From contig JAAVFP010000048.1 of the NCBI GenBank assembly GCA_014800735.1, positions 1-43,704 on the forward strand: a DNA stretch of 43,704 bases, written 5' to 3'. Of this stretch, positions 8,092 through 17,348 are shown in pieces. A program made the position numbers and the translations under genes. A model generated the notes under the pieces. That model saw only the letters and a program-made list of their open reading frames with translations, was not told the DNA's origin and did no database searches. The number at the start of each line of letters is the position of its first letter. Position 1 is the stretch's first letter. Source of the DNA: Bacteroidales bacterium (GTDB lineage: Bacteria > Bacteroidota > Bacteroidia > Bacteroidales > Muribaculaceae).

Positions 8092-9249
8092 TCAGTTAAC
8101 CTTTCGGGGCTGGCCGTCCTTGAACAGGAGGAATTCGAGGGTGTGGAAACCGCGCACCGACTGAACAGCCTCAATCTTGTCGTCGTCGTCGCCGTCGGCC
8201 CAGTTCAGGTCGTCGTAGTTGCCGGAGTTAAGAATCTGCACGATGGCGTCCTGGTCCAGAGGCCAGCTGTCCATGTTGGGGTCCAGGCCAAGGGCATCCA
8301 CAGGGCCGAACAGGAATGCTTCCGAGCACTCCCAGGGTTCGCGGGCCACGAGCCATGCCTGGCAGGCTGCCGAGAATTTATCGTTGGAGGGATTGCTCTT
8401 GAAGGCCGCTACGGCGGTGTAGAGGTCGGCGTTTTTGGCGGCGAGGTCGGCATAAGTAGGAAGTACCACTACATCAACGTAGTTGTCCACGATGTCCTGG
8501 AGGCGGGCATCGCCGGCAAGAGCATCAACAGCGTTCTTGAGGTCCTTGGACAGGATTTCCTCAAGGTCGGCGCAGGCGCTCATGGCAGTGCGCGTCTCGG
8601 AGCTGGCAATGTTGTTGCGGAAAGGCTGGGGAATGGCAAGGATGGCCTTGGCAGCATCGTCGATGGCTTTCTTCACGCGGGAGTCGAGGTCGGGGTTCTC
8701 GGCAGCGATGAGTGCTGAGAGCGATTTCTCGGCCACAGTGCCATCAAGCGAGCAGTAGTAGCTGTTGCGGATTGAGTAGATGTTGTTGGTGTAGTCCTCG
8801 CGTGAGTGCCAGCTGTACCAGGACTCAACGGCGTAAAGGGCACGCTGAGTGTCGCCGGCAATGTAGAGTGCGTAGGGGTCGCCGATTTTGGCTGTGCCTA
8901 CTTCGTTGGCAATGTCGGCGCAGCCTTCAATAATCTGCTCGATGCAGCTCAGGGCGCTGGTGTAGTCGCCGCCGGTGTGGGCCTTGAACTGGTCGGCAAA
9001 CGCGGCACCGCCTTCGTAGGAGTCGGTCCATGCAGCGGCCAGGGCGTTGGCATCGTCGCGAAGCAGCGAGGCAACCTGAAGCATGTAGTTGCCCCAGCTC
9101 GCAGCGTTTGTTTTGCTGTAATCAAGCTCGGCAGCATTGTCCTGTGCGGGTTCGTCGGTTTCGTTGCCGGGTTTGGGGTCGTCGCTGCTGCATGCGCCCA
9201 GGGCGAGCGCGCAGGCTGCAAACATTGCGGGTAGAAATTTAATCTTCAT
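8092..9249 (-). CDS. Imelysin-family lipoprotein (peptidase M75-like, iron-regulated type)
   Basis: This 385-residue lipoprotein (lipobox LALGAC, probable C20) is an imelysin. The family motif GxHxxE is present as G367-F-H369-T-L-E372, with the flanking FLLF, and REPWECSEAFLFGP fits the conserved centre of the second helical half. Imelysins (IrpA, ICMP, EfeO relatives) are periplasmic or surface proteins linked to iron uptake; despite the peptidase name, proteolysis is doubtful for most. The mature N-terminus is rich in Asp, Glu and Asn, as common in Bacteroidetes lipoproteins exported to the surface. The start codon is only 2 bp from the end of palindromic repeat copy 2, so its transcription either passes through that element from the porin A promoter or starts inside it. 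Confidence 0.9.
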   Translation of the reverse strand: MKIKFLPAMFAACALALGACSSDDPKPGNETDEPAQDNAAELDYSKTNAASWGNYMLQVASLLRDDANALAAAWTDSYEGGAAFADQFKAHTGGDYTSALSCIEQIIEGCADIANEVGTAKIGDPYALYIAGDTQRALYAVESWYSWHSREDYTNNIYSIRNSYYCSLDGTVAEKSLSALIAAENPDLDSRVKKAIDDAAKAILAIPQPFRNNIASSETRTAMSACADLEEILSKDLKNAVDALAGDARLQDIVDNYVDVVVLPTYADLAAKNADLYTAVAAFKSNPSNDKFSAACQAWLVAREPWECSEAFLFGPVDALGLDPNMDSWPLDQDAIVQILNSGNYDDLNWADGDDDDKIEAVQSVRGFHTLEFLLFKDGQPRKVN

Positions 9250-9251
9250 CT

Positions 9252-9446
9252 TAAGTAACTCTTAAAAATTAGTTTATATTTTGACTTGTAAGTAAACCCT
9301 TCGGGCCAATATATCTTTGCTTGTCTTTGCGGTGCTTTTATTTCTTTCACTCAATCGCTTAGCTCGCTAAGCTCATTCGTTCAATAAATAAAATCCCTCG
9401 CAAATCCTTCGCAAATATATATTGTCTAATTTTTAAGGGTTACTTA
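9252..9446. repeat. Palindromic repeat element, copy 2 (complete)
   Basis: This 195-bp element has 21-bp terminal inverted repeats at 9252-9272 and 9426-9446 that differ at one position (TAAGTAAC...ATTAG). Inside, 9307-9343 and 9386-9424 are again complementary with some mismatches (CAATATAT, TTTGC, TTTGCG, TTTTATTT in the same order). The centre at 9357-9372 is the hairpin GCTTAGC-TC-GCTAAGC. It separates porin A from imelysin. TA dinucleotides at both ends could be a target-site duplication. No ORF is contained. It resembles a MITE or a large structured intergenic element. Confidence 0.82.
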
Positions 9447-9459
9447 TTTTTATTATTTA

Positions 9460-10782
9460 TTATTTGCGGATAAACCAGCCGATGTAGGCCACACCGATGC
9501 TGAACTCGTTTTCGGAATTATAGGAGCCTTTGCCGAACACTTTCTGAGTGCCGATTTGACGGGTGGTGTAGTCGGCCTTCACCACCAGATTGGGCAGTGC
9601 GAACCAGTTGATGCCGGCCTGCCACTGGCTCACTTCCAGGCGGCGGTCCATGGTTTGCTTGCCGTCGCCGCGGTACTGCGGGTTATAGTATTCGTAGCGG
9701 GCATAGGGGTAGATTGTGGGGAAGGGTGTGCGGACCACCGAAGCGATGTTGAAGCCCAGTTCGGCACCGTAGCTAAGTGTGTTTTTTGCTATGGGTATCA
9801 GGCGGCTGTAGGGCGACTTATTGGATAGCATACGGTTGATTTCGCCCAGAGGGCCGGCGTTGCCTACGTAGCCGTAGGTTAGATTGGCACGCGCCGTGAT
9901 GAAGCGGTTGCGGTACTGGGCGTCCCAGGTGCCGATGGCCACGGGTATACGGCCGATGGCGGAGTAGGTGTGCTCCTTGTCGGAGTTGCTGCCGGCGTCG
10001 CGGCAATAGTAGAAGGACACACCGGTGCGGAAGCCCTTCACACCCGAGTAATCCAGGCGAGCAACGTAGCCGGGCGATGTGAAGTTGTCGCTTTCAAATA
10101 CTCCCTCCTTACCTCCTATAATCCACTCGTTGCGGTCGAAGCCGTTGGCGTTGAGACCGGCAACAACCATCAGCTGATAGTCAAAACGGGTGGCACGGCG
10201 ACCGAAGGTGCCGAAAATTTCGATACCGTTCTCATGCCATGTGCTGGGCAGTAGCGATGTTTCGGCCTGGGGGCGCGAGGTGCCGAAGAAGTTGATGGGC
10301 TCGTGGTGGGCGTTGGTAAGGCCGACGGGAACAATCAGATGGCCTGCACGGACGTTGAATGCCGGAACTATCAGGCGGGTGATGTGGAACTGCTCCAGGG
10401 CCACCTCGCCGCCCTTTTCAATCTCGGTTTCATACTCGCCGTTCTCGCTGTTCTCCAGCTCCACGGCCGTGCCTACACCGCCGGCTTCGAACTCAATTTC
10501 GGCCCCGAGAATCCACTTCTGATTGAATTTGTAGTCGAACGCCAGCACAAAGCGTGGAATCTCGATTGTGTTGCGGTGTGTGCGGGAATTGCCGTTGGAT
10601 GTGCCGTCGAAACGATTGGCGCCGTAATCCTTGAAACTTGCAAGCATCTCGCCGTAGCCACCGAAGCGTAAACTGCGATAACCGGCCGTATCGGCCTGGG
10701 CAGCAGCCTGCTGCGGAGCCTGTGCCGAGGCCGCTAAGGCAAGGGCGAGCGAGGCAAGGGTGATAATGATACTTTTTCTCAT
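9460..10782 (-). CDS. Outer-membrane porin A (OprP/OprO-like beta-barrel)
   Basis: This 440-residue protein begins with a type I signal peptide (MRKSIIITLASLALALAASA, cleavage near ASA-Q). A beta-barrel pattern follows: LRFGGYGEMLASF near 38-50, RFVLAFDYKFNQKWILGAEIEFE near 77-100, VRAGHLIVPVGLTNAHHEPI near 143-162. These match phosphate-selective-porin-like proteins in which a strand pair with LIVPVG is typical. It is the first gene of the minus-strand run and is preceded by a good promoter at 10809-10816. Only 210 bp, nearly all repeat copy 2, separate it from imelysin. Porins of this type often accompany imelysin genes; substrate unknown. Confidence 0.8.
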   Translation of the reverse strand: MRKSIIITLASLALALAASAQAPQQAAAQADTAGYRSLRFGGYGEMLASFKDYGANRFDGTSNGNSRTHRNTIEIPRFVLAFDYKFNQKWILGAEIEFEAGGVGTAVELENSENGEYETEIEKGGEVALEQFHITRLIVPAFNVRAGHLIVPVGLTNAHHEPINFFGTSRPQAETSLLPSTWHENGIEIFGTFGRRATRFDYQLMVVAGLNANGFDRNEWIIGGKEGVFESDNFTSPGYVARLDYSGVKGFRTGVSFYYCRDAGSNSDKEHTYSAIGRIPVAIGTWDAQYRNRFITARANLTYGYVGNAGPLGEINRMLSNKSPYSRLIPIAKNTLSYGAELGFNIASVVRTPFPTIYPYARYEYYNPQYRGDGKQTMDRRLEVSQWQAGINWFALPNLVVKADYTTRQIGTQKVFGKGSYNSENEFSIGVAYIGWFIRK

Positions 10783-10808
10783 CGGTAGAAAGTCTGGTTT
10801 TCAGATTG

Positions 10809-10839
10809 CAAAATTACGCCGACTTTAATCCCTGCGAAA
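10809..10839 (-). promoter_or_regulatory. Promoter of porin A / imelysin operon
   Basis: On the minus strand TAATTTTG (10816-10809) matches the Bacteroidetes -7 box TAnnTTTG, and TTTC at 10839-10836 is one base from the -33 TTTG at 19-bp spacing. The expected start of transcription is near 10802, about 20 nt before the porin A ATG. Confidence 0.6.
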
Positions 10840-10940
10840 TACCCATATTTTAGTAATTATTCACACTGCTGAATTACTCAATTTTGAGGATTGTGCCGGT
10901 GCGGAAATACGGATACGCACCTATTGTCGAATGGTATATT

Positions 10941-10992
10941 CTGAATTCAATACCTCAAACCGGGTATTTATTCAATACCCTGAATTGAGGAA
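10941..10992. promoter_or_regulatory. Operator-like inverted and direct repeats between divergent promoters
   Basis: The sequence ATTCAATACC occurs at 10945-10954 and again at 10970-10979, 25 bp apart. GGGTATT (10962-10968) pairs with AATACCC (10974-10980), and CCTCAA (10953-10958) pairs with TTGAGG (10985-10990), giving a nested palindrome. It lies between the porin A promoter and the esterase promoter, so a regulator binding here could act on both. The regulator is not identified. Confidence 0.4.
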
Positions 10993-11039
10993 TGTCCATT
11001 TTTTAGGATAAAATGTGGGCCGGTTACAGATATTTTGAT

Positions 11040-11047
11040 TACCTTTG
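11040..11047 (+). promoter_or_regulatory. -7 box for esterase pair
   Basis: TACCTTTG matches TAnnTTTG exactly and lies 28 bp upstream of the ATG at 11076; no clear TTTG is seen at the -33 distance. It overlaps the upstream extension of the esterase reading frame (a frame open from 11013), which argues for the ATG at 11076 as the true start. Confidence 0.6.
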
Positions 11048-11075
11048 CGGTGTATCATACTTTTTTATCATTATC

Positions 11076-13348
<2,273 letters not shown>

Positions 13349-13372
13349 GTTTTCAGGCATTTTCCGCTATCG

Positions 13373-13420
13373 CCGGACTTTTCGGGCAGAGGCAGCTCTG
13401 TCGGAAAAGTCCGGTTCGTT
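13373..13420 (+). terminator. Rho-independent terminator of the esterase operon
   Basis: An 11-bp perfect stem (CCGGACTTTTC with GAAAAGTCCGG) surrounds a loop that itself holds the small hairpin CAGAG-GCAG-CTCTG, followed by TTCGTTTTT. Confidence 0.8.
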
Positions 13421-13509
13421 TTTCCTCGGGTCGCGAATTTTTTGTAACTTTACTGCGGCAACAAACTTTGACGGATTTTTTCCGTTAAACTTATAAAACA
13501 ATTTCGGAC

Positions 13510-14481
13510 ATGAAACACTCTATTATCATACTCGCTTTGGGTGCGTTGGCGCTGGGCGCCATGTCGTCGTCGTGCTCGGTGGTGGACCGCATCACCAACC
13601 ACGGCCCCAAGTCAGTGACCGTGACCAAAAGCGGCGACAAAGTGAAGGACGTGAAAATCGACAACAATAAAACCAAGGGCAAGAAGGGTTCGGCACTCAC
13701 TCCCCCGCCCTCGCAGGCACTGAGCAAAGGCACGCCCAAACAGCCCACAACCGAGGAACTGGTGGGCGGAAAATGGACGATTGCTTCAGTGCAGTCCGTA
13801 ACGGTGGAGGCCGAGGACGACGCTCCCTACATGCAGTTTGACACCAACGGACGTTTCTACGGCTCCAACGGCTGCAACATTCTCAACGGCAACTATGTGC
13901 TCCGCTCCGACGGCGTGATGGTGTTCAGCCAGGTGCTGACGTCTATGAACCTGTGTGCCGACGACCAGTACGGCTACCTGATTAACGGCGTTATCAACGA
14001 CGAGGTACGCCCTATCGTGGAGTGCCAGCGCATAGGCCAGGACACCTACCTGACTCTGATGGACGACAAAGGCAAAACCCTGATGACGCTGCGCCGCAAC
14101 AATATGGAATTTCTCAACGGCAACTGGCAGGTGACATCCATTGACGGGACTGCCATCGACGACCCGGAGGCCAACGTGTTCTTCGACGTGGCCGAACTGA
14201 GAGTGCACGGCAACACGGGCTGCAACTATTTCAACGGCGACATCTACTTTGACCCTCAGCGCAGCAATGCGTTCGACCTCAGCAACATGATTCTCACCCG
14301 AATGGCATGCCCCAAATCAGCGCAGGAAACAGCCATGATGGCTGCGCTGGAGGATGCCTCGACAGCCATTGCGGGGACCGACGCAAACACCGTGCTGCTG
14401 ATCAATGCCGCCGGCAAGCAGCTGATGACCCTGAAAAAATTACCTATCGACACCAACACCCGGAATAACGACGACGACTGA
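13510..14481 (+). CDS. Lipoprotein with two META (HslJ-like) domains
   Basis: This 323-residue lipoprotein has a signal peptide ending in SSSC (probable C22), then a linker rich in Lys and Pro (about 40-80). Two META domains follow, at about 85-190 and 200-312. Each shows the hallmark pair: GSNGCNILNGNY near 118-129 and HGNTGCNYFNGDI near 235-247, followed by a segment with SMNLC or TRMACP. META domains occur in HslJ and in other envelope stress proteins; no enzymatic activity is established. The stop TGA overlaps the nitroreductase ATG by one base (TGATG), so the two are probably co-translated. A possible promoter TAACTTTA at 13445-13452 is one base from consensus. Confidence 0.83.
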   Translation: MKHSIIILALGALALGAMSSSCSVVDRITNHGPKSVTVTKSGDKVKDVKIDNNKTKGKKGSALTPPPSQALSKGTPKQPTTEELVGGKWTIASVQSVTVEAEDDAPYMQFDTNGRFYGSNGCNILNGNYVLRSDGVMVFSQVLTSMNLCADDQYGYLINGVINDEVRPIVECQRIGQDTYLTLMDDKGKTLMTLRRNNMEFLNGNWQVTSIDGTAIDDPEANVFFDVAELRVHGNTGCNYFNGDIYFDPQRSNAFDLSNMILTRMACPKSAQETAMMAALEDASTAIAGTDANTVLLINAAGKQLMTLKKLPIDTNTRNNDDD

Positions 14482-15227
14482 TGAAAATCAATAACTTCGA
14501 CCCGCTGAGCCGAGGCTCGGTGCGCGCTTTCAGCAAGGATAAAATTCTTACCGACGAGATGCTCGACGAACTTCTGGAGGGCGCCGCCCAGGCTCCTACC
14601 ACAGGCAATATGCAGCTATATAGCGTGGTGGTGACCCGCCGCCCCGAGGCAATCGAGCGCATGGCCCGGCTGCACCTGGGCCAGCCGGCGGCTGTGAACT
14701 GCCAGGCCCTGCTGACGTTCTGTGCCGATAAATACCGCTTCGGCCGCTGGTGCCGGCTGCGCAAGGCACGCACGGGTTTCGAAAATCTGAGCGGCGACCT
14801 GCTGGCGATTGTGGATGCCACGATTTTTGCCGAACAGTTCACCCTGCTGGCCGAGGCCTCGGGCCTGGGGTGCTGCTATCTGGGCACCGTGACCTACGAC
14901 CTGGACGGCTTCTGCCGCGAGCTGAAACTGCCCCGCGGCGTGGTGCCCCTGTTCTCCATTGCCGTGGGATGGCCGGCCGAGGGTGCCGCACCGCGCCCCT
15001 GCGACCGCCTGCCCCTGCGGGCTGTGGTGCACCGCGAGGAATACCGCGACTATTCCGACGATGATATCGAGGAGATATACAGCGCCAAGGAGGCACTGCC
15101 CGAGTCGCCGCGCTTCATAGCGGAAAACGGCAAGGAAACGCTGGCACAGGTGTACGCAGAAGTGCGCTACCCCGAAGAGCTCAACCGTAAAATCAGCTCC
15201 GACCTCACCCGCTATCTCGACATTTAA
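14481..15227 (+). CDS. NfsA-type flavin nitroreductase
   Basis: This 248-residue protein resembles the NfsA/FRP branch of FMN-dependent nitroreductases: SRGSVRAFSKDKI near the start corresponds to the R-S-x-R-x-F flavin-binding segment, AAQAPTTGNMQLYSVV (about 35-50) to the S-P-S/T-x-x-N-x-Q region, and LAEASGLGCCYLGTV (about 122-136) to the conserved G-x-G-x-x-x-G strand. It should be a cytoplasmic NAD(P)H-dependent reductase of quinones or nitro compounds. It overlaps the META lipoprotein by one base and is followed immediately by the helicase GTG, so it sits in a three-gene run. The physiological substrate is unknown. Confidence 0.83.
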   Translation: MKINNFDPLSRGSVRAFSKDKILTDEMLDELLEGAAQAPTTGNMQLYSVVVTRRPEAIERMARLHLGQPAAVNCQALLTFCADKYRFGRWCRLRKARTGFENLSGDLLAIVDATIFAEQFTLLAEASGLGCCYLGTVTYDLDGFCRELKLPRGVVPLFSIAVGWPAEGAAPRPCDRLPLRAVVHREEYRDYSDDDIEEIYSAKEALPESPRFIAENGKETLAQVYAEVRYPEELNRKISSDLTRYLDI

Positions 15228-16841
15228 GTGGCGCGGAAAAAGAGGAAGCCCGAAAAGGAATATGCTGTGCCCGAAGCAGCCCCGACCGTTGTGGCCGAGG
15301 AGGCTCCGGCCTATGGCGCGGCGGCCCCCGAGGAAAAAATTGACCTTGACAACCCCGAGTTTCAGGCCCTGTGGAGCCTGGTGCGCGACACACGCCAGTC
15401 CGTTTTCCTCACCGGCAAGGCCGGCACAGGCAAATCCACCTTCCTGCGCTACATAATCAGCCACACCACCAAGCAACTTGCCGTGCTGGCCCCAACGGGC
15501 CTGGCGGCAATCAATGTGCGCGGCCAGACCATCCACTCCTTTTTCCACCTGCCGCTGCAACCCGTGCTGCCCGACGACCCCAACTTCGCCGCCGTGGCTC
15601 TGGGTAAGCGGCTGAACATTTCGCGCAAGATGATTGATGTGCTCCGCAGCCTGGAGCTGATTATCATCGACGAAATCTCGATGGTACGCGCCGACGTCAT
15701 TGACCTTATTGACAAAATTCTGCGGACTTTCGGGGGCGACCGCCGCAAGCCCTTCGGCGGCAAGCAGCTGCTGCTTGTGGGCGATGTGTTCCAGCTTGAG
15801 CCGGTTGTCACCGCAACCGACCGCGAAATTCTGCGCCACCACTACCCTCACTGCTTCTTTTTCAACGCCGATGTGTTCCGCGAGTTCGGCCTGACGTCCA
15901 TCGAGCTGCGGAAGGTGTACCGCCAGAAGGAGGGTGCTTTCATAAGCATTCTGGACCGCTGCCGCGCCGGGGTGCCCACCAGCGTCGATATTGCGGCCAT
16001 CAACAGCCGCTACGGTATTTTCGCCGACAGCGACGCCCAGGAAATGACCATGACCCTGACCGGCACGCGCAGCCTGGCCGACTCCATCAATGCCCGGCAC
16101 CTGGAGCAGCTCACCACGCCCGAAACCATCTTCGAGGGCTTCGTGCAGGGCGAATTTCCGGCCCAGTCATTCCCCACCGACCTGCAGCTGCACCTCAAGG
16201 TAGGCGCACAGGTGATACTGCTGCGCAACGACCCCCAGGGCCGCTGGGTGAACGGTTCGCTGGGCATTGTCACCTCCACCGTGAATGGCAAGCTCTACGT
16301 GCGCCTGGAGAACGGCAAAGAGCACGAGGTGGAACCGGTGCTGTGGGAGAACGTTGAGTTCGGCTACGAAAAGAAATCCAAGCGAGTGAAAGCCAATGTG
16401 AAAGGCTCATTCACCCAGCTGCCCGTGCGCGCCGCATGGGCAATCACCATCCACAAAAGCCAGGGGCAGACCTTTGAGCGCGTGGTGATTGACCTGGGCC
16501 AGAGCGGAGCCTTCAGCGGCGGACAAGTGTATGTGGCGCTCAGCCGCTGCACATCGCTCGAGGGCATACGCCTGCTGCGGCCTATCGACATCCGCGACGT
16601 GTACGTCAACTTCGAGGTTGAGCGCTTTGCCCGCTCCTTCAACGACCGCCGTGCCCAGGAGGAGGCGCTGCAACGCGAGAAATCCGACCGCCTGCTGACG
16701 GCAGCCGCCGAAGCCTTCGATGCCGGACGCATGACCGAGGCGGTCGAGGCTTTTTCGGCAGCCCTCAACCTCAACCCTCGCATCAACACCCCGGGCCTGC
16801 GGCGCCTGATTGCCGGCAAGCTCCACGCCATCAAAACATAA
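15228..16841 (+). CDS. Pif1/Dda-like SF1B helicase with C-terminal TPR-like tail
   Basis: This 537-residue ATPase has a lysine-rich N-terminus, Walker A GKAGTGKS (63-70), a motif Ia-like LAPTGLAAINVRGQTIHSFF (about 88-106), Walker B IIIDEISM (145-152) and VGDVFQLEPV. It also has the UvrD_C_2-type motif V/VI region AWAITIHKSQGQTFE and VYVALSRC, as in Pif1 and Dda. The last 60 residues (about 475-537) form helices of TPR type (LTAAAEAFDAGRMTEAVEAFSAALNLNP), perhaps a partner-binding module. It probably unwinds DNA 5' to 3' at replication or recombination structures. The GTG at 15228 follows the previous stop directly, and no better ATG exists before the Walker A motif. The terminator at 16840-16871 follows at once. 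Confidence 0.88.
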   Translation: MARKKRKPEKEYAVPEAAPTVVAEEAPAYGAAAPEEKIDLDNPEFQALWSLVRDTRQSVFLTGKAGTGKSTFLRYIISHTTKQLAVLAPTGLAAINVRGQTIHSFFHLPLQPVLPDDPNFAAVALGKRLNISRKMIDVLRSLELIIIDEISMVRADVIDLIDKILRTFGGDRRKPFGGKQLLLVGDVFQLEPVVTATDREILRHHYPHCFFFNADVFREFGLTSIELRKVYRQKEGAFISILDRCRAGVPTSVDIAAINSRYGIFADSDAQEMTMTLTGTRSLADSINARHLEQLTTPETIFEGFVQGEFPAQSFPTDLQLHLKVGAQVILLRNDPQGRWVNGSLGIVTSTVNGKLYVRLENGKEHEVEPVLWENVEFGYEKKSKRVKANVKGSFTQLPVRAAWAITIHKSQGQTFERVVIDLGQSGAFSGGQVYVALSRCTSLEGIRLLRPIDIRDVYVNFEVERFARSFNDRRAQEEALQREKSDRLLTAAAEAFDAGRMTEAVEAFSAALNLNPRINTPGLRRLIAGKLHAIKT

Positions 16842-16871
16842 TCGCCCGAACGCAGACGCATCCGGGCGATT
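16840..16871 (+). terminator. Rho-independent terminator of helicase gene
   Basis: A 9-bp perfect stem (AATCGCCCG with CGGGCGATT) begins within the helicase stop codon and is followed by TATATTTA. It can also serve the converging small gene at 16901-17116. Confidence 0.75.
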
Positions 16872-16900
16872 ATATTTATCAGAATCAGCTTAAGCCATCG

Positions 16901-17116
16901 TTAAGCCTGCACGAGCGATACGATAAATTCTTTGGGGTCTTCGGGGTCAACGTCGATGTTGATTTTGCCTTCGCGGGCAAGCCAGCCGATGGCGGTGAAG
17001 ACTTCCTTATCTTTCAGTTTGGTGATTTTTTTGAGCTGCTTGATGCCCAGTGCGTCGGTGCCGTTGAGTGCTACCCAGACAGTACCGGCATTAGTTCCGA
17101 TGATTTCAGTGTTCAT
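16901..17116 (-). CDS. Small winged-helix protein (DUF2582 family)
   Basis: This 71-residue protein fits the DUF2582 winged-helix family in length and pattern: GTVWVALNG, the helix-turn-helix-like IKQLKKITKLKDKEVFTAIGWLAREGKI (about 25-52), and a final beta wing ending EFIVSLV. These proteins have a DNA-binding fold, but no target is known. The gene stands alone, with a -7 box at 17178-17185 and the terminator at 16840-16871 beyond its 3' end. It diverges from the sensor kinase gene, and the about 230-bp AT-rich space between them could hold shared regulatory sites. Confidence 0.82.
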   Translation of the reverse strand: MNTEIIGTNAGTVWVALNGTDALGIKQLKKITKLKDKEVFTAIGWLAREGKINIDVDPEDPKEFIVSLVQA

Positions 17117-17177
17117 GTCGTGTTGAATTAAAAGTTAGACATTATCTTGGTTACTACACAGTTGGTTATCTACGCTG

Positions 17178-17185
17178 CAAATTTA
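17178..17185 (-). promoter_or_regulatory. -7 box for DUF2582 gene
   Basis: On the minus strand TAAATTTG matches TAnnTTTG. It lies about 62 bp upstream of the ATG at 17116. No clear -33 TTTG is seen at the right spacing. Confidence 0.45.
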
Positions 17186-17293
17186 ACATTATTTGCGTAA
17201 ATAATCACTATAAATATCAAACAATTATCCGCAGTAAATAGTTTATTTCGGCCAATATATTGATAATCAAACAATTTTTCCTTCACCGCTGCG

Positions 17294-17325
17294 TTTGTAT
17301 ATTACCGGTGAATTTGCTAATTTTG
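17294..17325 (+). promoter_or_regulatory. Promoter of the sensor kinase gene
   Basis: TTTG at 17294-17297 and TAATTTTG at 17318-17325 are separated by 20 bp, a near-perfect Bacteroidetes promoter. The expected transcription start (about 17332) lies downstream of the possible TTG start at 17295, so the GTG at 17349 is the likely start codon. Confidence 0.75.
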
Positions 17326-17348
17326 CTTTGTATCAGATAAATCAACAC

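Noticed and set aside
11013-11075. Upstream start for the first esterase
   Set aside because: The extension runs through the -7 box and would precede a standard signal peptide.
14616-16100. 494-residue minus-strand frame antisense to nitroreductase and helicase
   Set aside because: Composition is His/Gln/Ala-rich shadow type and spans two real genes with clear motifs.
17295-17348. Upstream TTG start for the sensor kinase
   Set aside because: It overlaps the -33 promoter element and precedes the expected transcription start; GTG at 17349 is favoured.
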